DNA of 64,000 nt from Spongilla lacustris (GCA_949361645.1 OX442422.1:6447642-6511641), one strand, 5' to 3'; counted from the stretch's first letter, positions 11,061-22,873 are shown. Translations and numbers: made by a program. Notes: a model not told the origin generated them from the sequence alone.

Positions 11061-11849
11061 CTGGAGTGGGTACAATACATGTAGTCACCATGGTAGGGAA
11101 CAATGCATTCTTCCACAGTGGATAACTGGTCTGGATCTTGTATAACATGTGATGTGACCACCTGGGAAGGCCATGTGATGGTAGGTATTTAAGTATAGGC
11201 ATGGGGAGGAGGGGTGTACATGTACGAGGAGGGAGCCGACTTAGGCATAAATGCATCTTGTGCACTCATCCAGACTCACTATATCCGTAGAACAAACTAG
11301 GCCAAGACCAGTAAGGACCTTAGGAACAATTAAGAAAGAAATATTGCCCCTCCCATCGGTTGTTTTTAATGCAATAAAACCCATGTCCTAGGGAAGTACT
11401 TACTGTACACATGCCACAGTTACACCCACACTCACAAACATACATGAAGGGAAGTGAACCCATTGTCTGTTTGATGTACCCAGTTTCTAAATTGGCACTG
11501 CAGAAGTGTACCCCATAGTCTGTTTGAGTGCTGAGTGCTTTTATATTTTTGTGCCCTGCAATCTCCATTTTTGTGCACACTTTGAACATGTGCAATGCTG
11601 AGAATGACATTCATTAAAAATTCATGTATGAGCACAGCTGCACCTAGTATATGTGAGCTATGAAGCCACCATACTACATGTACATCCCTCATATTGCGCC
11701 TACAGGCATGTTCATCCCCTCCTACCTGTACATGCCTTTATTAGCACATACATGTACATGCATCATTTGCTTTACAAGGGACATGCATTTGTATTACAAA
11801 TACAGCAACATGCACCTCAGCTCTTCAAACTTGCAATGGACCAACTCAC

Positions 11850-11954
11850 CCAGTTCTTGATGCCCACACAAATAGCACGAATGGAAAGGAGACATTCCAC
11901 AAAAGCAGCATGACCTATCATTGCAGCAACGTGTAATGGAGTATCACCACGATA
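11850..11954 (-). CDS. Ankyrin locus A, most upstream exon seen (one ANK repeat)
   Basis: A 105-nt phase-0 exon between ctgcag and TGG|GTGAGTTGGTCCATT. The peptide is YRGDTPLHVAAMIGHAAFVE followed by CLLSIRAICVGIKNW. The loop is atypical (IRAICVGI where the others have TPGIDVNI), so this repeat has diverged. No start-codon exon could be identified upstream; the 5' part of the gene may lie beyond 12 kb or may be lost. Confidence 0.6.
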
Positions 11955-12182
11955 CTGCAGTGGGTACAACAGCTCAACCAATGGATGCAATGTAGACATA
12001 CATGTACCTGGAGCACAACTACATTTAGGACATACATGAATATAGAGGGCCTAGTCTACCCTCTCTTAATTTTACTACCTTGCCGAATTACATGCATGAC
12101 CAATTAAAAAAGAAATTGATACATTGGCCAAATAAATTGTTGTTTCCAGTACTGTACATGTATACATGTACATGTACATGTT

Positions 12183-12945
12183 GTACACAAATGAACGCAA
12201 CACTTTTAAATCAGCATAACTCATGATTGAAATTAATAAACCACTTGATTTCATAATGTGCATAACCAATGTTACACAATCCAATTAGATACGGTAAGCA
12301 GTTGAATAATGGTATCAAAACCCTCATAAATCAGTACATTCAAAAAAACCCTATATCAAAATTATTCAAGATTAAGGTTAGAGATATCTGATAATAATAA
12401 TTTATAAATAGCACAGGATATTAATATGCAGTGGAATAACATTGATTTCAAGTTACTATACATTATATAGTGAGATATAAGGTCGCTTTTTAAAAAGTTA
12501 TTAGGACTGAAGCTGCTGTTTATAACTACAATGCAATAAGCATAGCTAATTAGTCCATTATTAAATCAAGTCGGAAACACCATGCCATAGTGAGTTATTT
12601 TAAACTCAAACCTCATTAAAATTGATGTGGTCTTCTAGCGTTTTCAAGTTTGTTTTTGTTGTTTGAATATTAACTAGTAAAAAGGCAATAGAATTTCATA
12701 ATAATGTTTTAAAATCCATTAATGTGATTTTGCAGTTTATAAATCTTGCATAGTTTTAAAAGTTTCCGTACATTATTGTGTCACATTAATTCATTAGAAG
12801 CTATTTGATTTTATCTTTTTGATTATTAAAGGCAATCGAATTTATATTTGCCTAACTTAGTCTTTGTATACTTTTAAATTCATTTAGATTAATAATCCAA
12901 TTAAGGAATTATATTCAATTAAAAGTGTTGCATTCATTACACCTG
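12183..12945. mobile_element. Small AT-rich element with mariner-like ends
   Basis: The left end (12,190-12,211, aatgaacgcaacacttttaa) is matched in inverted orientation at about 12,918-12,939 (ttaaaagtgttgcattcatt). The interior of about 700 bp is very AT-rich and has no credible ORF. The terminal sequence resembles the end of the 14-kb fold-back element at 44,821 (aaagaacgcaatgcttttga), so it is probably a non-autonomous relative mobilised by the same transposase family. Confidence 0.5.
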
Positions 12946-13892
12946 GTATACTATTTGGGCACCAGATGTGTATAATAATGACATAATGGTATCCTGTGGA
13001 TGTAAATGGACATGTACAGTATACAGTTTATGATTTGCTCCACAAACTGTCAATTGCTGATTACTAGTTTTTCCCACATCAAAAATGTGCACACCTGACC
13101 TGGGGGATGCACCATAACAATTTATGTATATCGTAGAATCTGAAGAGTTGTACTACCTTACTTATATATAACCTGATCCTCATCATTTATGTGCTATTAT
13201 GGACATTGGAATTTCTATACATGTATAATAATATGCCTTGTCACAAATAAGGTACCACCCCCCATCCCTGCATCTGATTTATGCGTTTATATAACACATG
13301 TACAATTACATACATGTGTAAACCCTAATGGCGAGGGCCATGTTGATGACCAAGTAAAAACCAGAGGAACTACATGACCATGTAAATGTCATTGTCATTA
13401 GAATTGGCCATACGGACACATCATCATGTGTTAACGCATCAAAGTACAAGTGACAGATACACTTGCCTGCATGTATTTCACTTCCAACAGCATACATGCA
13501 TGTAATGACATGCATGAATGCGGCTCACCCATGTAGCATTCACGGACCATCCATATTCGATCAACTTCCTCGCTTCATCAACGTCACCCCTTACTGCAGC
13601 GCGGTGGAGCCCCCAGGGTACAATCTAACGGCGTTCAAAAACGATAGAAATTATCTATGCCGCACGATGCATGTGTACATGTATAGTATTGTTTTTGCTT
13701 GAATATAAATAAGAACGTGAGCGTGGCAGAAGATAAGAGATCAACAGGTCACCAAATTTGCTTTGAAGGTGGCTATTAATCTATGCAGACTACATAGGCG
13801 TAATCATCCCCGCCCCTTCCCCACTCAATCAGATCGGCCATACATTATCGTACATGTACCTCCTTCCGTCTTCGTGGATTGTTCATCTTATA

Positions 13893-14256
13893 GACCCCTT
13901 GCCGTATCATCCCGGGAAGGATCAAAACATTAGCGGCCATATTGTTTTGGCCCAAAATGTGTGCGTTATTTAGAATTTGTGTTTACAGTACGTACGAATG
14001 ATGTAATAATAACAACTTAGACCGGTGAAAAATCACGGCCTATAGCTAATTAATTGTATTCATAAGTTTATGCACGTATCATATACTTAGAACCGAATGA
14101 AATGGTTATGGGTTATTGCGGGCGTACAATTATAGTGTTAGATTTACGTCATCGTCGTCGTAGATACACAACTTTCTAAATAACGCACATGTTTTGGTCC
14201 CAAACAATATGGCCGCTAATGTTTTGATCCTTCCCGGGATGACACGGCAAGGGGTC
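13893..14256. mobile_element. 364-bp MITE with about 80-bp terminal inverted repeats
   Basis: The left end, gaccccttgccgt(a)tcatcccgggaagg and onward through gcggccatattgttt, is repeated in inverted form at 14,170-14,256. Arms are about 80 bp with few mismatches and include an aaataacgcaca phrase. The interior is non-coding. TA occurs just outside the left end and two bases outside the right end, so a TA duplication is possible but not clear. Confidence 0.7.
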
Positions 14257-14364
14257 AATACAGTAGCCATCTAAGACCACTTGCATATAAGACCAGTTAT
14301 CGTACATGTATACTATACTACCGTTCTAGAGAACCTAACGCCCTTGTCAAGTGACTTTTATTAA

Positions 14365-14387
14365 GGGGGGGGGGGGGGGGGGGGGGG
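14365..14387 (+). repeat. Run of 23 consecutive G
   Basis: A pure poly-G tract. Its true length is uncertain because homopolymers are prone to sequencing error. Such a tract can form G-quadruplex structure. Confidence 0.85.
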
Positions 14388-14546
14388 CGAGTCAGTCTGT
14401 CATGCAGCTTAACTCAGATGGTTCGATGTTTCACAGCGGCTTTTAGATGGACTTTAATACAGAACATGCATGGATACCTTTCAAAGAAAAAAGAAACTGA
14501 TATAAGCTAATCAAATAGGCTTTGTTGTGTGTGTTTCACTGTGTGA

Positions 14547-14547
<1 letters not shown>

Positions 14548-14578
<31 letters not shown>
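14548..14578. repeat. (TG)n microsatellite
   Basis: About 15 TG dinucleotides. The stretch from here to 15,216 is otherwise unremarkable and without a gene. Confidence 0.8.
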
Positions 14579-14581
<3 letters not shown>

Positions 14582-15216
14582 TTGGTATCTCGCTAGCTAT
14601 ATAGGCTGATTTATACTACACGCAGTATTTGCGTTAAACACTGCTTACACTTCGCATATAATTTACTTTGCATGTGTCTTGAAATAAAATGGTTACAATA
14701 ACAATTAAAAAGTAACTGATGTGAAGTGATCTGAAGTCATTTTTATTGGGGGCAGATGATTTCAGTGAAGACTCCAAGTGTCCATTTTGCCATCATGACA
14801 TAAGCAGGTCAGGACATCATGCAACTGTTAGCGAAGTGAATGGCAATCTAATCAAATATCACAACGCTATTCGTGACATCATGCATGTTTCACATTAAAG
14901 CAGAAACTACACATGTATCTGATATTTTATTCTCAATGGATTTAGACCTCAATCTTCAGCAATGGACATCACCATTGTTAGTCATACACAGCTTCATCTT
15001 CTAGCTTACCATCATCCACAGTTGGAGCAACTTTGTCTTTGTGCTGCTTAATTGAGAGCGAAGAAAAGAAAAAGTTGTTTATTATAAAGTGGGCATAGGG
15101 GTATGTGTGGAACAACAGACTTTATCCACACCACCCCACACACAATACCAAACATTCCATACTGAAACAAAGCATCTCATGTATTATTACCTATTACATT
15201 TATATTATATTACATT

Positions 15217-15800
15217 TGGGACAGTTTCCACGAAAATGGCCCTTCGTTTATATATATATAATGTTATAAAAATGCTTCTCGTTTGAATCGCTATATCTTC
15301 CGAACGGTTAAAGGTATCAACTTCTTATTTTCAACACTTCATACTATAGCATTTGTCTATCGTAAAATACATTTTGGAGTCTTGCACTTGCTCCGTATCA
15401 GTACTGCAACGTTCGATACCCCACCGGGTTCAAACCCGCCATAACTTTCTGTAGGAGTAATAAAATCGCTTCAAATTCCGTTTGTAGGTAGAGGGGTCCT
15501 ATACCTATTGATTTGTTCTGTTCGTTAATTTTTATGTCATCCGTTACTGAGATACAGCGGCGCAAAGTTGGTACAAGTTTCCCGCTCGAATCGCGCCGTT
15601 GTATGTGCGCGAACCGTTTCCATTCACCGAAGTACATGAATATTCAACTATTTCCTGTGGGTTGGGACTTTGTTAACCTAGCCACACCTACAAAGCATTT
15701 ATCGGTGAGGTCTTGCCTATTAGCAGAGATAATGTATAAGTAGTATTTACAGTTGTTATTCGTTATCTTCTGTGTAGATTTAAACGATATGGCGACAACT
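15217..15800 (+). repeat. Left terminal inverted repeat of the 13-kb element
   Basis: Pairs with 27,600-28,184 in inverted orientation. Shared blocks include cgaaaatggcccttcg at the tip, gaagatatagcgattc (reverse), taaaaattaacgaacagaac (reverse) and ttcgttatcttctg just before the start codon. The arms differ by scattered substitutions and small indels (roughly a tenth of positions by eye), so the two ends have not been recently homogenised. Confidence 0.8.
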
Positions 15801-18464
15801 GACGACGAGCTCGTCGTGTATCATTCAGCGGACGAGTTCGAATGGTACGATAATTTGGACGTGGATGAGGAGGGTGGTGCCAATGGCGACGGTGAATATA
15901 GAAGTGGTGATTCCGACGGCATTTATAGCGATGTCTGTGAAGATGGAATCAACGATGATGGTGAAAGTGACGGAGATGACGGTGATGGTGAAAGTGATGA
16001 TGGTGGAAGTGATGATGGTGGAAGTGATAGCGATAAGGACTGTGATGGAAGCGACTATGATGGTGATAGCGGAAGCGACTGTGATGGCGATGGTGATGAT
16101 GTCAGCAAGGGCCCAGGTGGTGTACCAGCTAGAATAGCACGGGGACAGTGTCGTCCACGTCGCATGCTGAATGCCTACCTCACTAAAGGAGGGTGCTGCA
16201 AAGACGGCTGCTTATTGAAGTACGGTGACTTGCCCAAAAGACGAGCACTCACATTATCCAGATTGGACAAGAAAACCAGAAAGGCAGTTGTTTATGGAAT
16301 GCTTGCTGTGACTCGGAACAAATCTGGTTCTCGAAATACATTCCAATATCGCCTTGACTGGTCCAGTCCTGTCTGCAGGGATGCTTTCTGTGCCGTCATT
16401 GGCACAAGTTACCGTACATTGAAGCGTTGGCAGCAGCAGGTGTGCTCTGACTCTGATGTTGAGCCCCATCCCCATGGCAACTGTGGCAGGGCTCCTCACA
16501 ATGCCCTCTCTCGCGAGGACAAAAGGATGGTGGTCAGATTTATTGAGAATTATGCTGCCACAAATGCCCTCCCTGACCCTGGTCGATTGCAAGGGACGAT
16601 CAGAGACTACGTTCTGGAGAGTGGCAAAACACTAAAGTCTGTGTACGCCGAGTATTGCAAGGCCATGGAATCCCTATCAAAGACCACACCAGCACCACAG
16701 CAACCTTGCCCTTACAAATTGACCACTCGGCTGAAGCGGCAGTACACCTTGCTCAACGTTCCTCCGGCTCCTCCTACACCTCCAGCTGCACGTGTGGTGA
16801 AGTACGTGTCATTTATTAGACTCTGGCGCAGGTACTGCTTCAACATCAAGATCCAACCTGCACGCAGTGATCTGTGTGACAAGTGTGACCAGATGTTGGT
16901 CACTTTGAGGCACAGCCTTTCTGATGAGCAGCGCAAAACAATAAATGACAAATACAACCAACACCTCATTAAGGCCATGGCATTCCGTGACGCCTACAAT
17001 GCAAACATTGAGGAGGCTGAGAAGGAATGGGGAAGTAAGGGACAGAAGGAACGTGACCAGATCCTGGGTCACTTGGAATCCAGGGCTCTGATGGCTCCCT
17101 TCACCTCACACGCCCACCTGGACATGCAGATGCAGTACTCCTTTGACTACTGCCAGCAGGTGTCACTGCCCTACAGCTCACAACAAAGGGGCACTTTTTA
17201 TTTCAGGACACCTCGCAAGGTCCAGGTGTTTGGTGTGTGTTGTGAGCCGCTGTGCCGCCAGGTGTTCTTCTTAATTGACGAGGCTGAGCAGGCCGGCAAG
17301 GGTGCTGTGGTGGTGGTCAGCCTGGTGCACGCATTCTTCCACCTACATGGACTGGGAGAGAGGCGTGTAACACTTCAGGCCGACAACTGTGTGGGCCAGA
17401 ACAAGAACACCACCATGATGTGGTACCTGGCCTGGCGGGTGATCACTGGGCAACATAACGCCATACAGCTGAACTTCATGCTACCTGGGCACACAAAGTT
17501 CAGACCCGATTCCTACTTTGGCCTGTTCAAGAAGTACTACCGATGGCAGGACCATGTAGATGACATGGATGACCTAGCTGACTGTGTCCGACACTGTGGC
17601 CAGAATGTCACTTGTGTGCCACAGCTGTACCAGAACTGGCAGTACTATGACTGGAACACCTTCTTGGGCCAGTGGTTTACTCCTTTGGCTGGCCTAGGCC
17701 GCTACCACACATTTCAGTTTGACCGAGAACACCCTGGTGTCATGAAAATGAAAATGTTACCATCGGACACAAACCCCACCGAGATGAGCATGCTGAGGGC
17801 TGGAGTGGCCATAAAGGACATACAGGAGGCTTATCAGAGCCAATCGATGCCACCTGTTATTAACCCCAGTGGTTTGTCCCTGATGCGGTCACTGTACCTG
17901 TACGAAAGGGTGAGGGAATATGTTCGTGACCCCAAAAAAAGGGACAAAGTATGTCCAAAACCTCCACCAAACTCAGAGGCCACCTCTTCCTATCCATGTG
18001 GCAACGCTTCATCCCTACCAGAAAACGACCAACCTGGACCTTCAACTGCCTTTCCTCACTCACCTACATGTACTGTTGAGGGTCATGAGTCTGCAGAAGA
18101 CACATACAGTGAAGTGCAAGACGAAGCCAATAGCTGTGTTTCTGGCAGAAGGAAACGCAGACCCAGGTCTGAACTGATCCTTGCCTACCAGTGCACTGTA
18201 TGTGGCAATAAGTATGGCAGTGGCTCGGCCCTGTCCCTGCACAAAAAGATGACTCACAAGCAGCCTGCTGTTCCAGGTGATGAACACAGTGGTGCCACTA
18301 AGGTGGACAGTGCCAGTGTTGACGTAGGAAGCCAGGATCCATCCAAGCGCAGGCGTAGGAAAAAATCTGAAATTGACAGGCCATTTTCCTGTTTTGTGTG
18401 TGGCAATAAGTACGGCAGCTCATCCGCACTGTATACTCACAAGAAGAGAGACCATGGCTCATGA
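15789..18464 (+). CDS. DUF7869-like transposase candidate with two C2H2 zinc fingers
   Basis: An intact frame of 891 codons. I chose the ATG at 15,789 over the in-frame ATG at 15,753 because the right inverted repeat also has ATGGCG at the mirrored place. Residues about 15-110 are Asp/Glu/Gly/Ser-rich. A C-x2-C pair lies near 363-366. The core contains FDYCQQVSLPYSSQQ (Asp about 453), GVCCEPLCRQVFFLIDEAE, QADNCVGQNKN (Asp about 532) and LPGHTKFRPD (His about 568, Asp about 574). This pattern matches metazoan proteins I know as DUF7869-containing. Three spaced acidic residues would suit an RNase H-like nuclease, but that is inference. Two C2H2 fingers (YQCTVCGNKYG from about 800; FSCFVCGNKYG from about 866, each with a final H-x3/4-H) could bind the transposon ends. 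No intron interrupts it. Confidence 0.8.
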   Translation: MATTDDELVVYHSADEFEWYDNLDVDEEGGANGDGEYRSGDSDGIYSDVCEDGINDDGESDGDDGDGESDDGGSDDGGSDSDKDCDGSDYDGDSGSDCDGDGDDVSKGPGGVPARIARGQCRPRRMLNAYLTKGGCCKDGCLLKYGDLPKRRALTLSRLDKKTRKAVVYGMLAVTRNKSGSRNTFQYRLDWSSPVCRDAFCAVIGTSYRTLKRWQQQVCSDSDVEPHPHGNCGRAPHNALSREDKRMVVRFIENYAATNALPDPGRLQGTIRDYVLESGKTLKSVYAEYCKAMESLSKTTPAPQQPCPYKLTTRLKRQYTLLNVPPAPPTPPAARVVKYVSFIRLWRRYCFNIKIQPARSDLCDKCDQMLVTLRHSLSDEQRKTINDKYNQHLIKAMAFRDAYNANIEEAEKEWGSKGQKERDQILGHLESRALMAPFTSHAHLDMQMQYSFDYCQQVSLPYSSQQRGTFYFRTPRKVQVFGVCCEPLCRQVFFLIDEAEQAGKGAVVVVSLVHAFFHLHGLGERRVTLQADNCVGQNKNTTMMWYLAWRVITGQHNAIQLNFMLPGHTKFRPDSYFGLFKKYYRWQDHVDDMDDLADCVRHCGQNVTCVPQLYQNWQYYDWNTFLGQWFTPLAGLGRYHTFQFDREHPGVMKMKMLPSDTNPTEMSMLRAGVAIKDIQEAYQSQSMPPVINPSGLSLMRSLYLYERVREYVRDPKKRDKVCPKPPPNSEATSSYPCGNASSLPENDQPGPSTAFPHSPTCTVEGHESAEDTYSEVQDEANSCVSGRRKRRPRSELILAYQCTVCGNKYGSGSALSLHKKMTHKQPAVPGDEHSGATKVDSASVDVGSQDPSKRRRRKKSEIDRPFSCFVCGNKYGSSSALYTHKKRDHGS

Positions 18465-18842
18465 CAAATGATCCATATTGTGAGATGCATTTCATGGTAT
18501 TATTACCATTTCAATTTCATCTGTAGAAGTGAGGCCATTTTCCTTCACCCAAAGCTACATGTACCTGGCAAGTCCTACAATTACCCAAGGAACCCAGACA
18601 TCTTGGAGATAGATCCAACTGATGTTCAACAACAGCAACTGGACGTTCATACTCCTTGACATCAATGGAGGTCTAATACCAGCATTAAGAGCACTTAAAG
18701 CTAGAGATTAAGCTCTCAGGTTGTGAGTTACCTTAGCAATTTAGTTGCCTGAATAGACACAGAACATGATGCATGCACCTCTGCAAATATAAGTTAGTTA
18801 TTGCTCAGATTACTAGAGAGATGTTTGGTGCACCCATGAAGA
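18465..18842 (+). other. 3' flank of the transposase ORF
   Basis: A 63-codon frame at 18,468-18,659 starts two bases after the ORF's stop and ends in an Asp/Gln-rich peptide. A possible acceptor (catctgtag at about 18,526) could splice it to an alternative transcript, but no matching donor is evident. I treat it as 3' untranslated sequence. Confidence 0.3.
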
Positions 18843-19030
18843 AGTCGATTGTTGCTCAGATATACATGTACATGTACATGTAGCTCTGGTGCACTCGTGA
18901 AGAAACGTTGGTTGTTGCAAAGTGATAACTCTGGTGCACCCGTGAAGTTAAAAGTCGATTGTTGCTCAGATATACATGTACATGTAGCTCTGGTGCACTC
19001 GTGAAGAAAAGTCGGTTGTTGCTCAGATAG
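18843..19030. repeat. Minisatellite of about 45-60 bp, four copies
   Basis: Four variants of a unit containing gttgctcagatatacatgta, then gctctggtgcac(t/c)cgtgaag. Copies differ in length mainly through the number of acatgt hexamers. Confidence 0.75.
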
Positions 19031-19240
19031 TGCAACTGTGTATCATGTTGAATCAAAAGTTCTTTTAAGAACTCGTTTGTCAGCTTGTCCTCACAATCTA
19101 TTGAGGTAACATTCTGACAAACGTTACATTTACACAAGAAGTTACACCTTAGCGAAGCTTGATTATCATAACAAAGAAGTGATCACATGGGTACAAGCAC
19201 ATGAACATGTAAATGTTTTGAAAGAGTTCTAGTACGCATA

Positions 19241-19687
19241 TTAATGGTAACAGAATGGTCCTTGTCCTGCCCAAGTGTGTCTGGCATAGGTCCAGCTGTC
19301 CATGGTAATGGTGCCTGGGACCATGACTGTGATGGTGACTGGAGCTGAATCCTTGGTGGAAACTGGACTATTGCAGCTACTGGTGGCCTCACCATTACAG
19401 GCAGTGGCTCTGGCTGATAGGAATGATGCAAGTATGAGTATGAGGAATGGGATGATGAGCATGGTGAGGAAAAACATGAAGATGGATGTGTTGAATGACT
19501 TGAACGTGTTTGCTAAGTAGAGTGACATGGTGAAGAACGTATTGGATGAGTTGAGTGGCGGGGTGATCCAGGTGAATAGGAACGTGTTGTATGTTTTGAG
19601 CGATTGAGTGAAGAGGAATGCACACGTGTTGAATGATGTGAGGTATGTGGTGAACTGGATGATTGTGATGGTGACCGAGATCTGCAT
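19241..19687 (-). other. Unrecognised hydrophobic open frame
   Basis: 148 codons on the minus strand. The peptide is rich in Thr, Phe, Leu and Ser, with a strongly hydrophobic segment (MFFLTMLIIPFLILILASFL, about residues 70-89) that could span a membrane. The plus strand of the same region is built from ttgaatga/gtgttgaatgatgtgag-type imperfect repeats, so the open frame may be a composition artefact. It lies inside the 13-kb element. No homology recognised. Confidence 0.2.
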
Positions 19688-19720
19688 GTACTACTTGTAG
19701 ATGTACTTGTATCTAAGGAT

Positions 19721-19790
19721 CCGCACTGTATACTCACAACAAGTGAGACCATGGCTCATGACAAATGAACCATATTGTGAAATTCATGCT
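19721..19790 (+). pseudogene. Duplicated tail of the transposase ORF
   Basis: About 70 bp starting ccgcactgtatactcacaa repeats the region from 18,424 to about 18,494, covering the last half of the second zinc finger, the TGA and the first bases of 3' flank, with a few changes. It is a truncated internal duplication, 1.3 kb downstream of the parent. Confidence 0.7.
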
Positions 19791-19805
19791 TTTTTATGTA
19801 ATTTA

Positions 19806-22100
19806 AGGTCACCTCTGCAGTATATATCATACTTCTGTGTCATTAAGGGTCATCTCTGTACACCTTATGTATGTGTCGTTAAGGGGTCACCTGTACACCT
19901 TACGTCTGTGTGGTTAAGAGTCATCTCTGTACACCTTATGTATGTGTCGTTAAGGGGTCACCTGTACACCTTACGTCTGTGTGGTTAAGAGTCATCTCTG
20001 TACACCTTACGTATGTATCATTAAGGGGTCACCTGTACACCGTACATCTGTGTGGTTAAGAGTCATCTCTGTATACCTTATGTATGTGTCGTTAAGGGGT
20101 CGCCTGTACACCGTACGTCTCTGTCGTTAAGAGACATCTCTGTAGACCTTATGTATGTGTCGTTAAGGGGTCACCTGTACACCTTACGTCTGTGTGGTTA
20201 GGATTCATCTCTGTATGTGTCGTTAAGGGGTCACCTGTGCACCTTACATCTGTGTGGTTAAGAGTCATCTCTGTATACCTTATGTATGTGTCGTTAAGGG
20301 GTCACCTGTACACCGTACGTCTCTGTCATTAAGAGTCATCTCTGTATACCTTATGTATGTGTCGTTAAGGGGTCGCCTGTGCACCGTACGTCTCTGTCGT
20401 TAAGAGACATCTCTGTACACCTTATGTATGTGTCGTTAAGGGGTCACCTGTACACCTTACGTTTGTGTGGTTAAGATTCATCTCTGTATGTGTCGTTAAA
20501 GAGTCACCTGTGCACCTTACATCTGTGTGGTTAAGAGTCATCTCTGTACACCTTATGTATATGTCGTTAAGGGGTCACCTGTACACCTTACATCTGTGTG
20601 GTTAAGAGACATCTCTGTATACCTTATGTATGTGTCGTTAAGGGGTCACCTGTACACCTTACATCTGTGTGGTTAAGAGTCATCTCGGTATACCTTATGT
20701 ATGTGCTGTTATGGGGTCACCTGTACACCGTACGTCTCTGTCGTTAAGAGTCATCTCTGTATACGTTATGTATGTGTCGTTAGGGGGTCGCCTGTACACC
20801 GTACGTCTCTGTCGTTAAGAGACATCTCTGTACACCTTATGTATGTGTCGTTAAGGGGTCACCTGTACACCTTACATCTGTGTGGTTAAGAGTCATCTCT
20901 ATATACCTTATGTATGTGTCGTTAGGGGGTCACCTGTACACCTTACGTCTGTGTGGTTAAGAGTCATCTCTGTACGCCTTATGTATGTGTCATTAAGGGG
21001 TCACCTGTACACCGTACGTCTGTGTGGTTAAGAGTCATCTCTGTACACCTTATGTATGTGTCGTTAAGGGGTCACCTGTACACCGTACGTCTGTGTGGTT
21101 AAGATTCATCTCTGTATGTGTCGTTAAAGAGTCACCTGTGCACCTTACATCTGTGTGGTTAAGAGTCATCTCTGTACAACTTATGTATGTGTCGTTAAGG
21201 GGTCACCTGTACACCTTACATCTGTGTGGTTAAGAGTCATCTCTATATACCTTATGTATGTGTCGTTAGGGGGTCACCTGTACACCTTACGTCTGTGTGG
21301 TTAAGAGTCATCTCTGTACGCCTTATGTATGTGTCATTAAGGGGTCACCTGTACACCGTACGTCTGTGTGGTTAAGAGTCATCTCTGTACACCTTATGTA
21401 TGTGTCGTCAAGGGGTCACCTGTATACCGTACGTCTGTGTGGTTAAGATTCATCTCTGTATGTGTCGTTAAAGAGTCACCTGTGCACCTTACATCTGTGT
21501 GGTTAAGAGTCATCTCTGTACACCTTATGTATATGTCGTTAAGGGGTCACCTGTACACCTTACATCTGTGTGGTTAAGAGTCATCTCTGTATACCTTATG
21601 TATGTGTCGTTAAGGGGTCACCTGTACACTGTACGTCTCTGTCGTTAAGAGTCATCTCTGTATACCTTATGTATGTGTCGTTAAGGGGTCACCTGTACAC
21701 CGTACGTCTCTGTCGTTAAGAGACATCTCTGTACACCTTATGCATGTGTCGTTAAGGGGTCACCTGTACACCTTACATCTGTGTGGTTAAGAGTCATCTC
21801 TGTATACCTTATGTATGTGTCGTTAAGGGGTCACCTGTACACCGTACGTCTGTGTGGTTAAGAGTCATCTCTGTATGTGTCGTTAAAGAGTCACCTGTGC
21901 ACCTTACATCTGTGTGGTTAAGAGTCATCTCTGTATACCTTATGTATGTGTCGTTAAGGGGTCACCTGTACACCGTACGTCTGTGTGGTTAAGAGTCATC
22001 TCTGTACACCTTATGTATGTGTCGTTAAGGGGTCACCTGTACACCTTACGTCTGTGTGGTTAAGAGTCATCTCCTTACACCTTATGTATGTGTCGTTAAG
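19806..22100. repeat. 71-bp satellite array, about 32 copies
   Basis: Successive ggggtcacctgtacacc phrases are 71 bp apart (for example 19,883 and 19,954). Each unit is two related half-units, ggtcacctgtacacctta... and agtcatctctgtacacctta..., both ending in (g/c)gttaag, so the array is dimeric. Some copies lack part of a half-unit. Short open frames in the array are artefacts. Confidence 0.9.
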
Positions 22101-22624
22101 CCCCCATGGCCCTATTTCCCACTACCTATCCTCCTTTACTGCAATTTGTATTCTTTACTGCAAGTTGTATCTGAGGCCCAGGCCATCCCCTACTCAATAG
22201 CACTCTCAGTCTCCACACAACCAGCCCTCCCACCCACCCACCCCTAAACACCCCTCGTACATATGGTGTAATCAGACTGCCAACAGGCCGGAGAGCTGCC
22301 AGCTGCCACATTACCAGGATTGAATGGGGTCATCACAAAAGTAGACCCCAGCATGTGGAGTGGAACATTGAACTGGAGCCGGCCCCAAACACTGGGGCCA
22401 GCCACAATGGCCCCGTATCCTAGCCCCACACAGTACTAACACCAGCTCCTCACTGCAAATGCATATGAAGCCACTACCTGTGAAACCATTAACCCCCACA
22501 CTACAAGAGGACTTAATGGTAGGGGAACCATCAACTACAAGTGGAGCTACCAGCTCGCATTGGACAAATGGAATACCACCACTGAAGCAGCCTCCATTTG
22601 TAGAGTGTACATACGTGCCTACGT

Positions 22625-22873
22625 TTGTCTCTTCACACATTTTGTGTTGTAGATCTGAACTACTGTAGACATGTACTTGTACAGAGTAAAATTTTATCAG
22701 TGTGGATGCTGTTAGTGGTGAATATGGTTACCTGCCCTATCGGTACTGATTGCGGTGGGTCTGCACCCGTGGTTGGTTTATATAGACAACAGAGGGCGTT
22801 TTGCCCTACTGGGAACTACTGCACGCAAGTAGCAAAACACGTAGATCTAAGTGCCGTTTTGAATGTCACATAA
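22625..22873 (+). other. Cysteine-rich open frame in the palindrome (left arm)
   Basis: 82 codons. The central part, VTCPIGTDCGGSAPVVGLY and then CPTGNYC, has the C-P-x-G-x(1-2)-C spacing seen in extracellular cysteine-rich modules. The mirrored frame in the right arm (23,078-23,437, minus) retains the same cysteines, so the frame survived after duplication. No signal peptide or full domain is visible. Origin as a captured exon is possible but unproven. Confidence 0.25.

Noticed and set aside
15420..15440. gggttcaaacccgcc as a tRNA B box or SINE promoter
   Set aside because: It lies inside the transposon's terminal repeat, has no matching A box at the right distance and no tRNA-like fold around it.
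15865..18287. Additional frames overlapping the 891-codon ORF
   Set aside because: Shadows in other frames; the main frame has clear motifs and zinc fingers, the others none.
19701..22200. Repeated 60-95-codon frames (…HLCTPYVCVVKGSPVH…)
   Set aside because: Translations of the 71-bp satellite; the peptide repeat changes frame wherever the unit length varies.
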